From assembly GCF_001663375.1 (NCBI RefSeq), contig NZ_LCTF01000008.1, positions 1 through 64,000 of the forward strand: 64,000 bases of DNA, given 5' to 3'. Below, piece by piece: positions 1-7,979 of the stretch. The DNA is from Caldivirga sp. MU80. GTDB taxonomy: Archaea > Thermoproteota > Thermoprotei > Thermoproteales > Thermocladiaceae. A model generated the notes under the pieces. It had not been told where the DNA came from and ran no database searches. It saw only the letters and a list, made by a program, of their open reading frames with translations. A program made the position numbers and the translations under genes. Each line of letters starts with the position of its first letter. Position 1 is the first letter of the stretch.

Positions 1-2
1 AG

Positions 3-179
3 GTGAAGAGAAAACCAAGAGGTGTTGCCCACTGCCCAATGGGGCATAAGCTACACAGCGACCTAAACGGGGCATTAAACATAATGAGAAGAGCCATTGG
101 AAAGATACCCCTAGTCATCAAAAAGCCCCTATCATTCATCGTAGGGCACAACCAAGTAGCACCCGCAAAAGGGGTGTAA
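3..179 (+). CDS. tnpB: TnpB-like transposase/nuclease, C-terminal fragment (5' end outside window)
   Basis: The open frame enters from the left edge and ends with TAA at 177-179. The 58 visible residues contain CPMGHKLHSDLNGALNIM, which matches the last zinc-ribbon half plus the D-x-N-A/G-A-x-N-I motif (third RuvC acidic residue) at the end of IS200/IS605-type TnpB proteins. TnpB is an RNA-guided DNA nuclease in families where it has been studied. Whether this copy is full length cannot be told. The tail after the motif (GKIPLVIKKPL onward) is the variable C-terminal extension. The element terminus follows directly. Confidence 0.75.
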   Translation: MKRKPRGVAHCPMGHKLHSDLNGALNIMRRAIGKIPLVIKKPLSFIVGHNQVAPAKGV

Positions 180-229
180 CCCTCAAGACCTCGGGGAACC
201 CTCGCCCTTAAGGGCGGGGAAGAGGTCAG
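180..229 (+). mobile_element. Right end of a TnpB-type (IS605/IS1341-like) element
   Basis: A GC-rich hairpin (CGCCCTTAAGGGCG near 203-216) is followed by GGGGAAGAGGTCAG, ending at about 229. The same terminal motif closes another element at 29481-29504. Its reverse complement resembles the TGACCCCCTCCCC left ends at 27636, 29079 and 32049. Beyond 229 the sequence is remnant ATPase coding sequence, so this is taken as the element boundary. Confidence 0.6.
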
Positions 230-732
230 ATGAAGTCGCTGAGTACATCATTGGAAACTTTTGATGACTGCCTCCAGTCCTTAGGAGGTCCCTAATGGCA
301 TTTGGGAATTCACCAGTCACCTCATACCTCTCCAGAAGATCATTTAGGATTGGGATGAATTGGTTGTATGCTTGGTAGTTCGACAGGGTGAAGCTTAAGT
401 CACCCCTAGGTAAGTGAACGTTGAAGAGCTCCACATACCTAGGGAAGGGTAGGGGTAACATTAGCAGTGTTTTATCACCACCATCTCTCTGGAGGCGGTA
501 GGTGTTTGTCGCATGAATAGTAGAATATTGCCTTTGGGTTAACTTCCTCATCCAGTAGTCTCTTAATGGCTAGGAGCAATGCCGTGGACTTACCCACCTG
601 CCTAGGTCCGAAGAGGAAGTTTAGGGAGAAGGGTGTGAAACTGATCTTATCAATGGCGTCGGGGATCCACTTAACCTCAGCCTCCTCAAACCTCCTGTAA
701 ACCTCCAGTTCACTTATCCTATCCCTCGACAT
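230..732 (-). pseudogene. Broken AAA_14/DUF4143-type ATPase gene
   Basis: The N-terminal part (732 down to about 500) encodes SRDRISELEVYRRFEEAEVK and then a Walker A loop, FGPRQVGKST, typical of the archaeal AAA_14 ATPase family. A different frame (about 551 to 230) resumes with RRGGDK-like residues (RDGGDKTLLMLPLPFPRYVEL), a segment that in intact family members lies roughly 100 residues further on, after Walker B. An internal deletion with a frame change has therefore removed the Walker B and sensor region. The C-terminal part is replaced by the TnpB element right end near 229. No intact product is possible. Assignment of the family is by motif recognition. Confidence 0.7.
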
Positions 733-763
733 GGATTGTAATCCTCAATCACTGTGCACTGGC

Positions 764-817
764 ACTCCACAGGAACTTATAAAACTTGATTTACTCAGAC
801 TCCACAGAGGCTTATAA
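764..817. repeat. Tandem imperfect 19-bp repeat with TATA-like core
   Basis: Two copies 35 bp apart, at 764-782 and 799-817, share ACTCCACAG then three variable bases then CTTATAA (16 of 19 identical). Each contains a near-palindromic TATA-like CTTATAA. They lie between the ATPase pseudogene and the wHTH gene. They may be promoter elements or a duplicated operator; function is unknown. Confidence 0.4.
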
Positions 818-866
818 GCATGGTTAAGTTCAAGACTTAATGCATAGCTTAGGTTGGGCATAGGTG

Positions 867-1145
867 TTAGTACCTGCTTAACCTCAGGCTGCCGACGTAC
901 CTTATTATCCACTGGACCAACTCATCATAAGCCTTAGCCCCCTCCTCAGTTAGCCTAACGTAGCCGTCACCATCCATTGTGATTAAGCCCCTTTCACTCA
1001 TCCAGTTTAGGTACCTCTGGAGCTTATCGTACGATAACCCCGATGCCTGGGCTAGGTTAGTCCTCCTCATGACTCCATTATCCATTAGAGTCTTGATTAT
1101 CCTCGCCAGTACGTAGAGGTTAGGTTTGAAGCTTCCTGTACTCAT
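867..1145 (-). CDS. Winged-helix DNA-binding protein
   Basis: About 92 residues from the ATG at 1145. A longer upstream reading frame exists but would run deep into the preceding gene. The pattern of three helices (VLARIIKTLMDNG, NLAQASGLSYDKLQRYLNWMSE) followed by a wing (GLITMDGDGYVRLTEEG) is that of the small archaeal winged-helix proteins related to MarR/DUF4364. A C-terminal helix could mediate dimerisation. Its start overlaps the end of the upstream membrane-protein gene by 26 bp, so it is probably the last gene of a three-gene operon and may regulate it. No ligand-binding domain is visible. Confidence 0.6.
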   Translation of the reverse strand: MSTGSFKPNLYVLARIIKTLMDNGVMRRTNLAQASGLSYDKLQRYLNWMSERGLITMDGDGYVRLTEEGAKAYDELVQWIIRYVGSLRLSRY

Positions 1146-1791
1146 GGTAAAGCCACCTAACCTCCCAGAGCAGTGAATCAAGACTCCACAGGGTCTTGAA
1201 GGTTTTAACCACCTCATTCCAGGTTACGGCCAGGGTTAGGGCTACTGCCAAAACCACTGAACTAGCCAGTGTAAAAACGTACAATGGGCCACTTGTTATG
1301 TTGAATAGGAGGTAATTCAGAAATGCGTAGGCAAACCCAACTATGAAGTAGAATAGCGCCGCCCACACGGCCTCATCTATGATGAGTAGGATTGGGTAGA
1401 GTGACCTAGCCCTATTCACCCTATACTCCACGTAATCCCAATCCAAACCCTCCAGTACAGCCAACACGCCCAGTGCCCCCTCCTTAAGCTTATCACCCCA
1501 ATCCTGGTAAGGCCCCTTAACCTCACTGGCCTTGTCCAACCTGTGCGCCATGTAGTAAAGTGAGAAGAGGATTAACCCAAGGATGACTAGCATCCACAGG
1601 AAGCTTAATGAGGCGTAAACGGTCCCTAACATGAACCACAGGGTATCGTAGACCCCCAGTGTCGCCACGGTCACGGTTAATATGACTATGAATAACTTGG
1701 GTAATTCATTAAGCTTATTGTTAATGCCCTCCACGGTCTCTAACGCATCCCTAAGCCTAAGCACCTTGTCAACCACGTCACTCATACTCAT
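1120..1791 (-). CDS. Membrane protein of unknown function, about four TM segments
   Basis: 223 residues. Hydrophobic segments are visible at about residues 32-50, 57-77, 131-160 and 170-188. Between the second and third lies a charged cytosolic-looking stretch (AHRLDKASEVKGPYQDWGDKL), and both ends are charged and helical. I do not recognise a family. It overlaps the upstream gene by 4 bp (ATGA arrangement at 1788-1791) and the downstream wHTH gene by 26 bp, which argues for one transcript and translational coupling. Confidence 0.55.
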   Translation of the reverse strand: MSMSDVVDKVLRLRDALETVEGINNKLNELPKLFIVILTVTVATLGVYDTLWFMLGTVYASLSFLWMLVILGLILFSLYYMAHRLDKASEVKGPYQDWGDKLKEGALGVLAVLEGLDWDYVEYRVNRARSLYPILLIIDEAVWAALFYFIVGFAYAFLNYLLFNITSGPLYVFTLASSVVLAVALTLAVTWNEVVKTFKTLWSLDSLLWEVRWLYHEYRKLQT

Positions 1792-2468
1792 ACCTCAACC
1801 ACCCTGTAGCCCCACGATAGGCCGACTATGGTTCCATTGGATAGGCCAACCACTATTAGAGCTGGGGTTAGGCTAATTGCATTGTCGCAGCTTACAACGT
1901 TAAGCACATTCACTATATATGTGGCATTACTTAGCGTTAAAGTTGAAAGTGGGCCTAGGTTGACTAGGGTTGCATTAATGGGCCTGCTTAGGAATACCGT
2001 AAAGGGTACCGCGATGACCTTAGGCGTGGCATTGCCCAGTATGAAGGAGCCTGGGTTAACTAAACTTCCATTAAGGTTAAACCATGCATAGTACCCACTG
2101 CACTGCGGGAAGGAGCCAATGTACCTTAAACCCCTAGTTAAGGTTAACCTAATCATAGGAGGTGGAGGCGTAGTACTCGCCGTGATCACGACTCTACTGC
2201 CGTTATCTAAAATAACCAGCGCTGAACCTCTAATAACCTGGAGCGTTACATCCACCCTATACTTAACGTTAGGCAGCGACTCAATGATCAATGCGTATGC
2301 ATCACTCTTATTAAGCTGTACGTAGGCGGATCCAGGTAGGCTTAGGTTATTTGATACTTGGATGTTAATATACATGAAGATGGCCTCAAGTAGTAGTGCA
2401 AACACTAGCACTACTATGGTAGCCCTGATTAATACACCCCTCCACTTGGCGGTGTTGATCCTAACCAT
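1788..2468 (-). CDS. Membrane-anchored extracytoplasmic protein, unknown
   Basis: 226 residues. There is one N-terminal transmembrane anchor at about residues 13-33 (GVLIRATIVVLVFALLLEA) and then an outward-facing region rich in Ser, Thr, Asn and Val with several N-x-S/T sequons. Two cysteines (residues about 126 and 200) could form a disulfide. No catalytic motif is seen. It is the first gene of the set running down to 867 and probably works at the membrane together with the four-TM protein encoded next. Confidence 0.55.
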   Translation of the reverse strand: MVRINTAKWRGVLIRATIVVLVFALLLEAIFMYINIQVSNNLSLPGSAYVQLNKSDAYALIIESLPNVKYRVDVTLQVIRGSALVILDNGSRVVITASTTPPPPMIRLTLTRGLRYIGSFPQCSGYYAWFNLNGSLVNPGSFILGNATPKVIAVPFTVFLSRPINATLVNLGPLSTLTLSNATYIVNVLNVVSCDNAISLTPALIVVGLSNGTIVGLSWGYRVVEV

Positions 2469-2499
2469 GGTTCATTAACTTGGCTGGTGTAAAAAATGC

Positions 2500-2940
2500 T
2501 TAACTCTCTCTGGGGGAGTGTGCATTGGGCCTAAGTTCCCTAAGTGCCTTAGTCACCTTGTTAACAACCTCAACAGCCTCCTCATGGCTAAGCTCCAGCC
2601 TGGGTAACCTAAACCCACCACCGTAGTAGGGTATTACGTGAACGTGGAAGTGGAAGACCACCTGCCCTGCTGATGAGCCGTTGTTCTGTATTAACCTAAC
2701 TCCATCGGCATTGAGCCCCTTAACCACGGCTGCGGCTATGGTTTTAACAGTCTCCATTACCCTGCATAGGGTGTTGGGTGGTATCTCGAATATGTCCCTG
2801 TAGTGCCTCTTGGGCATGACTAGTATGTGGCCCTTGTTTATCGGGTACTTGTCAAGTATAGCAATAGTCTCCTCATCCTCGTAAACCACGTAACCAGGTT
2901 CCCTACCGTCTATTATCCTGCAGAAGACGCAATCATCCAT
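2500..2940 (-). CDS. HIT family hydrolase/transferase
   Basis: 146 residues from ATG 2940 (MDDCVFCRII). The HIT signature HxHxHxx is present as HFHVHVIP, and the N-terminal CVFC is the first zinc-binding pair found in many archaeal HIT proteins. Family members hydrolyse or transfer on the alpha-phosphate of nucleotides such as adenosine 5'-monophosphoramidate or dinucleoside polyphosphates; the exact substrate is not deducible. A longer reading frame to 3048 would overlap the divergent PCNA gene. A TATA-like element (rev. comp. around 2969-2980) fits the chosen start. Confidence 0.8.
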   Translation of the reverse strand: MDDCVFCRIIDGREPGYVVYEDEETIAILDKYPINKGHILVMPKRHYRDIFEIPPNTLCRVMETVKTIAAAVVKGLNADGVRLIQNNGSSAGQVVFHFHVHVIPYYGGGFRLPRLELSHEEAVEVVNKVTKALRELRPNAHSPRES

Positions 2941-3037
2941 TGGGAGCAGCTCAGGTTGCGGCTCCTTTATAAAACTATGGCTAATACCTGGGTTATGGGT
3001 CGTAAGCCTTATAAAATCTGAAATGGCTGTAGTGGGC

Positions 3038-3790
3038 GTGGGTAGCATTAAGTTGACTTACCCGGATGGCAAGGAGTGGTACCTAATAATGGACGCCGTA
3101 GCGGTGCTTGTTGAGGAGTCCACGCTAACCCTGACTAAGGATGGCGTTAAGTTGAGGGCCCTTGACCCATCCAGGACGGCCATGGTTGACTTGTACATGC
3201 CTAGGACCGCCTTCGACGAGTACCCTGACGTCGACCAGGACGTGAACATTGGCATAAACTTCGGCGAAATAAAGAAGATATTGAGGAGGGCTGGTAAGGG
3301 TAGTAGCGTTAGTTTTGAGGTTGAGGAGAACAGCCTCAAAATAAGGATGACGGGTAAGGTGACCAGGACCGTTAAGCTACCGCTGATAGATGTTCCCGTT
3401 GAACAGTTGCCAACACCCAAGGTTGTCTTCACCGTGACCGCTAAGTTAGCCAGCGATGCTCTTAGGCAGGCCGTGAAGGATGTTGAGGTTATTGCCGATG
3501 CCGCCAAGTTTGAGGGTAAGGAGGATGGCTTGTACATAAGGGCGTCCAGTGATAGGGGTGAGACTGAGATTAAGTTTGAGAGGGGTGGGGAGGTGCTCTT
3601 TGAGTACGATAACAAGGAGACGGCAACGGCAACCTACAGCGTGGATTACCTCTCAGACATAGTCAACAGCGCCTTTCAAATAAGCGACATAGTGACCGTG
3701 GAGTTCGCCACCCAGAAGCCACTGGCCCTAACCTTCGAAATCTCGGGTGGTGGAACATTAGCCTACTTCGTGGCCCCAAGGATAGAGTAG
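3038..3790 (+). CDS. pcn: DNA polymerase sliding clamp (PCNA)
   Basis: About 250 residues with the two-fold repeated PCNA fold: ALDPSRTAMVDLYMP is the conserved LRALDxxRVAMVxLxLP segment, and FATQKPLALTF...LAYFVAPRIE is the usual C-terminus that carries the interdomain strand. It forms a ring that tethers polymerase, FEN1 and ligase. A TATA box (TTATAAA, 3009-3015) is too close to the ATG at 3023, so the in-frame GTG at 3038 is chosen, 26 bp downstream as for a leaderless mRNA. The stop overlaps the primase start by one base, so the two replication genes form an operon. A second, divergent PCNA gene lies at 56399. Confidence 0.93.
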   Translation: MGSIKLTYPDGKEWYLIMDAVAVLVEESTLTLTKDGVKLRALDPSRTAMVDLYMPRTAFDEYPDVDQDVNIGINFGEIKKILRRAGKGSSVSFEVEENSLKIRMTGKVTRTVKLPLIDVPVEQLPTPKVVFTVTAKLASDALRQAVKDVEVIADAAKFEGKEDGLYIRASSDRGETEIKFERGGEVLFEYDNKETATATYSVDYLSDIVNSAFQISDIVTVEFATQKPLALTFEISGGGTLAYFVAPRIE

Positions 3791-4839
3791 TGGATGAGTC
3801 AACGAGGTACGTTGAGGTCCTCTTCAGGAATTACTACAGGAATTCCTTCAACCCACCGGGCATACCGAGGATTGAGAGTAGGGAGGTTGCCTACCAGCCA
3901 TTCCACTCCCAATCAATGGTGAGGCACCTGGGTTTTAGGGACTGGGGTGGGTTGAGGGGTTTCATAGCTGATAAAGTGCCCAGGAACCTATACCTGTCAA
4001 GCGCATACTTCAGGAACCCAGCAGCCAGTGAAATGGATGCTAAGGGTTGGCTTGGGGCTGACCTAGTCTTCGACATAGATGGTGATCACTTGCCTACGGA
4101 GAACTGTAGGGGGGTTGAGTTGGTGACAATCGAGTGCCTTAACGATGCCTTAACTGAGGTTAGGAGGCTCATAGATGTCTTGATGTATGAATTCGGTATT
4201 GATGAAAAGTACCTCAGGGTGACCTTCTCGGGGCATAGGGGCTTCCACGTGCATGTTGAGGGGCCTGAGGAGGTGACTAGCCTGACCCAGGATGAGAGGA
4301 GGATGATTACGGATTACCTAACGGGCAAGGTTGACCCAACCAGGCAGATACTAGTCAATAGGGGTGATAGGTCACTGCTGATTACAGTGCCGCAGGGTGT
4401 TGATGCTAATCAGCTTCATAGGCTGTACGGCAGTGTGGGTAGGTTAATCAACGCTGCGTCTAGGTATGGTAAGGTTACGGCAGGCCTAATTAAGAGTAAG
4501 GCTGGTGAATTGGCGTCGGACCTGGCCATACACATAGATGAGGTAGTTACCATAGATACAAATAGGCTCATGAGAATGCCCAACAGCCTACATGGGAAGA
4601 CAGGGCTATCCGCTGTTGAGTTAAGCCTAAGGGACCTTGACGGCGGCATTGAGGGTGTGTTGGGTAAGGCAATTGCCTTCAGGAGGGGTAACCCAAGGAT
4701 TAGGTTAACCCAGAAATTACCCATCAGTAAGGTTCTTGGGGAGACTGTCCATATTAAGGAACCTGGTGATGTGGAGAGTGTCCCAATTCACGTGGCCGTT
4801 TACCTAATACTGATGGGCATTGCCCAGTTAGCCGAGTAG
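3790..4839 (+). CDS. priS: DNA primase small (catalytic) subunit PriS
   Basis: 349 residues starting at GTG 3790, which shares a base with the PCNA stop. The catalytic pair D95 and D97 sits in LVFDIDGDH, and FSGHRGFHVHVEG and the C-terminal IDTNRLMRMPNSLHGKTGL are the classical archaeo-eukaryotic primase motifs. PriS makes RNA/DNA primers in complex with PriL; no priL gene is seen in this window. Coupling to PCNA suits replication-fork synthesis. Confidence 0.95.
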   Translation: MDESTRYVEVLFRNYYRNSFNPPGIPRIESREVAYQPFHSQSMVRHLGFRDWGGLRGFIADKVPRNLYLSSAYFRNPAASEMDAKGWLGADLVFDIDGDHLPTENCRGVELVTIECLNDALTEVRRLIDVLMYEFGIDEKYLRVTFSGHRGFHVHVEGPEEVTSLTQDERRMITDYLTGKVDPTRQILVNRGDRSLLITVPQGVDANQLHRLYGSVGRLINAASRYGKVTAGLIKSKAGELASDLAIHIDEVVTIDTNRLMRMPNSLHGKTGLSAVELSLRDLDGGIEGVLGKAIAFRRGNPRIRLTQKLPISKVLGETVHIKEPGDVESVPIHVAVYLILMGIAQLAE

Positions 4840-4888
4840 CACGTTAAGTGAGTTAGGTATAAATGTGTAGTTGGAGGGTGCTTGCCGT

Positions 4889-6055
4889 ATGAAGATCCTC
4901 ATACTGGGCATTGACGGTTACCTGGGGTGGGCTTTAGCGCTGAGGATGGTTAAGAGGGGTCATGAGGTGATCGGTGTTGACAACTTCTACACCAGGAGGG
5001 CTGTGGAGGAGGTTGGTTCATGGTCAGCGTTACCCATACTGAGCATGGATGATAGGGTTAAGGCTGTGGAGGAGATCTATGGTTCGAGGATAATATTCCA
5101 CGAGGCCGATGTCACGGATTACGACTCGGTTAGGCACATAATAGAGGAGCATAGGCCAGATGCCATAGTCCACTTCGCCGAGCAACGCTCAGCCCCATAC
5201 TCAATGATAGACATTAACCACGCCTCATACACAATAACCAACAACCTTAAGTCAACGCTAAACGTAATATACTCCATTAGGGATGTTGACAGGAGGATTC
5301 ACCTACTTAAGATGGGCACCCTTGGCGAGTTTGGATACCCAGCCTTTAAGCTACCGGAGGATGCCTTCGTTGATGCGGTGATTAATGGGGTTAAGGATAG
5401 GATACTGGTGCCGAGGTGGGCTGGTTCGTGGTATCATTGGAGTAAGGTCTTTGACTCATTCATGCTGGTCTACGCTAATAAGCTGTGGGGTTTAACCATA
5501 ACCGACTTCCACCAGGGCCCCGTGTACGGCACTAGGACGAGTGAGATTGTTTCAGATGAATTATTCACAAGGTTCGACTTCGATGACGTTTGGGGGACCG
5601 TATTCAACAGGTTCTGCGCCGAGGCTGTGATAGGCCATGAGTTAACCGTCTACGGTAGTGGGCTTCAGAAGAAGGGCTTCACCTCCCTTGAGGACACCAT
5701 AGACGCCCTAATGCTACTCCTAGAGAACCCACCAAGCGATGGTGAGTATAGGACAGTTTACCACTACAGGGAGATACTGACGCTTAACACCATTGCTGAG
5801 TTGGTTAGGGATGCCAGTAGGGAGGTCCTTGGCTACGAGCCTAGGGTAGCCCACATACCAAACCCAAGGGTTGAGCCGGAGGATGACTTGTACTACGAAC
5901 CGGAGAGGAGGGTCTTACCCAGGTTGGGTATGTATGGGTTGAGGAGGAACATGAGAGATGAGGCCAGGGGGATACTTAGGGATTTAAGTAGGTTTAGGGA
6001 TAGGATTGAGGCCAAGGCCCATGTGCTTAAGCCTAGGGTTAGGTGGAGGGGTTAA
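4889..6055 (+). CDS. agl3: UDP-sulfoquinovose synthase-like NAD-dependent epimerase
   Basis: 388 residues from ATG 4889; a TATA-like GGTATAAAT at about 4855-4863 fits it better than the TTG at 4871. The Rossmann motif GIDGYLGWALALR, the conserved EQRSAPYSM, the catalytic Thr in KMGTLGEFG and the Y-x3-K pair in WYHWSKVFD match SQD1/Agl3, which converts UDP-glucose and sulfite to UDP-sulfoquinovose. In Sulfolobus acidocaldarius Agl3 supplies sulfoquinovose for the S-layer N-glycan, so a similar surface-glycan role is inferred. It converges on mqnA with a 4-bp overlap. Confidence 0.85.
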   Translation: MKILILGIDGYLGWALALRMVKRGHEVIGVDNFYTRRAVEEVGSWSALPILSMDDRVKAVEEIYGSRIIFHEADVTDYDSVRHIIEEHRPDAIVHFAEQRSAPYSMIDINHASYTITNNLKSTLNVIYSIRDVDRRIHLLKMGTLGEFGYPAFKLPEDAFVDAVINGVKDRILVPRWAGSWYHWSKVFDSFMLVYANKLWGLTITDFHQGPVYGTRTSEIVSDELFTRFDFDDVWGTVFNRFCAEAVIGHELTVYGSGLQKKGFTSLEDTIDALMLLLENPPSDGEYRTVYHYREILTLNTIAELVRDASREVLGYEPRVAHIPNPRVEPEDDLYYEPERRVLPRLGMYGLRRNMRDEARGILRDLSRFRDRIEAKAHVLKPRVRWRG

Positions 6056-6783
6056 CGTGGCATCACCCTTAGACACTTCGGTAATTTAAGAACCTCAAGC
6101 TCAGTCCTAATACCATCAATAACTTCATCATCAACCACGTACCTAATACTCCTGGTTAAGTAATCCCTGACGACAACCTCAGGTACGTTGAGCCTGGCTG
6201 CAACCTCCCTTATGAGCGGCTCGGGGTTGCTCATGAAGATGCCTAGTGACTCCCCAATCCTCTTAACAACACCCATCAACTCACCGTAATCAACCCCAAG
6301 CCTAGCTACCATCACGGCGTATACGAGGGGTTTCCCAACCCTCCTCTCCCATAACTCACCAACATCAACAATGTATGGCAGCCCCCGGGAGCTCATTTTA
6401 AGTGCCTCATCGCCGATCACTAAAACACCCTCATACCTATTAAGTGCCTCGTAGGGATCCTTAACTCTGTCGAAGGTTATACCCATTAATGCCGTTAAGG
6501 CACCTGCATTAACGCTGGTATCCTCAACCGCAGCATAACCCTTACCCAAGCCCTTGAATAACCTGGCCGATAAAACAGGGCCTCTGCTGTATATTGCGTA
6601 GTGGGGGATCATGCCTAATACGTCGCAGTACTGGGCTGCGTAGGTCAAGGGTACGAAGGCTACGTCAACCTCACCCTCAAGCACAAGCTTAATTGACTCA
6701 TTGTTGCTTGCAGATACTGGGTTTAAGCCAGAGTACCTGAAAAGGGGCTCGCTGTGCGTGTATTTGAGCCTAGCTACCTTCAT
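6052..6783 (-). CDS. mqnA: Chorismate dehydratase (futalosine pathway, MqnA)
   Basis: 243 residues. The opening KVARLKYTHSEPLF, followed by GEVDVAFVPLTYAAQY and PHYAIYSRGPVLSARLF, matches MqnA (periplasmic-binding-protein fold), which makes 3-enolpyruvyl-benzoate from chorismate. MqnD shares the fold, but the S-x-G-x-V/P-S-x-x-L/R-F pattern favours MqnA. The start overlaps the mqnE stop (ATGA at 6780-6783), so the two are translationally coupled. Together with mqnC it gives three steps of menaquinone synthesis. mqnB, mqnD and the prenyltransferase are not in the window. Confidence 0.8.
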   Translation of the reverse strand: MKVARLKYTHSEPLFRYSGLNPVSASNNESIKLVLEGEVDVAFVPLTYAAQYCDVLGMIPHYAIYSRGPVLSARLFKGLGKGYAAVEDTSVNAGALTALMGITFDRVKDPYEALNRYEGVLVIGDEALKMSSRGLPYIVDVGELWERRVGKPLVYAVMVARLGVDYGELMGVVKRIGESLGIFMSNPEPLIREVAARLNVPEVVVRDYLTRSIRYVVDDEVIDGIRTELEVLKLPKCLRVMPR

Positions 6784-7877
6784 TGATTCACCTCAGTGAG
6801 CTTAACGTGGAATGTATCCCTCAGGAAGGGCCTCTTCCCAATCTCCCTTACAATGTGCGCCAGCTCAGCCACCGTGGTTGGCTTAATGGGCTCCACTGAA
6901 CCCGCCTGCCTGAGGACCTGCTCATTTATCATCGTGCCCACCAGGTCGTTTGCACCTGCCATTAGTAACGTTGATGCCATCCTCTTACCCACGGAGGTCC
7001 AGTAGGCCCCAATCCTCTTAACACTATCCCCCAGTATCAGCCTTGAGATAGCTGCAACCTTCACGTCGAGTTCAGCCGGTGCAGGCCCCTTAACCAACCC
7101 ATCCCTGTACAGCTTCGTATTCCATGGGATGAACTTAATTGGTATGAAGAGGAGGATCCCATGAGTCTTCTCCTGAAGCTCCCTTATTGAGAAGATGTGG
7201 TTCACTATGTGCTGTGGTGCCTCTATGTGGCCATACAGCATGGTTGAGTTTGTCTTCAACCCAAGTTCATGCGCCTCCATGGATATTTTAAGCCAAGCCT
7301 CAGCATTAAACTTATACGGCGTTATCACCCTCCTAACATCCTCGCTGAGGATCTCAGCCCCACCACCAGATAAGGCGTCTAGGCCAGCATTCCTGAACCT
7401 CTCTAGCACCTCCCTGGTGCTCATTCTCCAAATCCTGGCGTAGAAGTCAACCTCAGCGGCCGTCGGCCCCTTAATGGTAACGTCAGGTGCAGCCTTCTTG
7501 ACGCTACTGAACAGCTCCTCAAAGTACTCCACGGTTAAGTCGGGGTGGAAGCCACCATTGATGTGAAGCTCAGTGATGCTGTACCTAGCCTTAGCCTCCA
7601 GGACACCCTTAACCACCTCCTGGGGGCTCCTCAAGTATGCCTCAGGGTGTCCCTTAGGCCTGTAGAAGGCGCATATTGGGCATTGGGCGACGCACACGTT
7701 GGTGTAGTTAATGACGACGTTGTTGACGAATGTAACCGTGTCGCCGGTTAACTGGGTGGTTAATTCGTCAGCAACCTTGGCTAGGGCCTTGAAGTCGCAC
7801 TGGTTGAATAGGCTTAACGCATCACCCCTACTCAACCCATTAGACACGGCATTCCTAATATCGTTAATTGTGCACAT
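6780..7877 (-). CDS. mqnE: Aminodeoxyfutalosine synthase MqnE (radical SAM)
   Basis: 365 residues. The radical-SAM cluster motif C62-x3-C66-x2-C69 lies in NVCVAQCPICAFYRP, and HINGGFHPDL and YWTSVGKRMAS...GANDLVGTMINE follow. This combination fits MqnE, which joins the MqnA product to the adenosyl radical of SAM to form aminodeoxyfutalosine. The paralogue at 7980 carries the MqnC-specific pattern instead, which supports the split assignment. It is first in the mqnE-mqnA operon and divergent from mqnC across a 102-bp intergenic region. Confidence 0.82.
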   Translation of the reverse strand: MCTINDIRNAVSNGLSRGDALSLFNQCDFKALAKVADELTTQLTGDTVTFVNNVVINYTNVCVAQCPICAFYRPKGHPEAYLRSPQEVVKGVLEAKARYSITELHINGGFHPDLTVEYFEELFSSVKKAAPDVTIKGPTAAEVDFYARIWRMSTREVLERFRNAGLDALSGGGAEILSEDVRRVITPYKFNAEAWLKISMEAHELGLKTNSTMLYGHIEAPQHIVNHIFSIRELQEKTHGILLFIPIKFIPWNTKLYRDGLVKGPAPAELDVKVAAISRLILGDSVKRIGAYWTSVGKRMASTLLMAGANDLVGTMINEQVLRQAGSVEPIKPTTVAELAHIVREIGKRPFLRDTFHVKLTEVNQ

Positions 7878-7979
7878 TGCTAAGTCACAGCCTCATATGC
7901 TTAAAAAACTAACCCAATACCCATAACAGGGTGAAGTGCAGGTTAACGTTAAAGAACCCTTAAGGGGGTTGATTAACCG

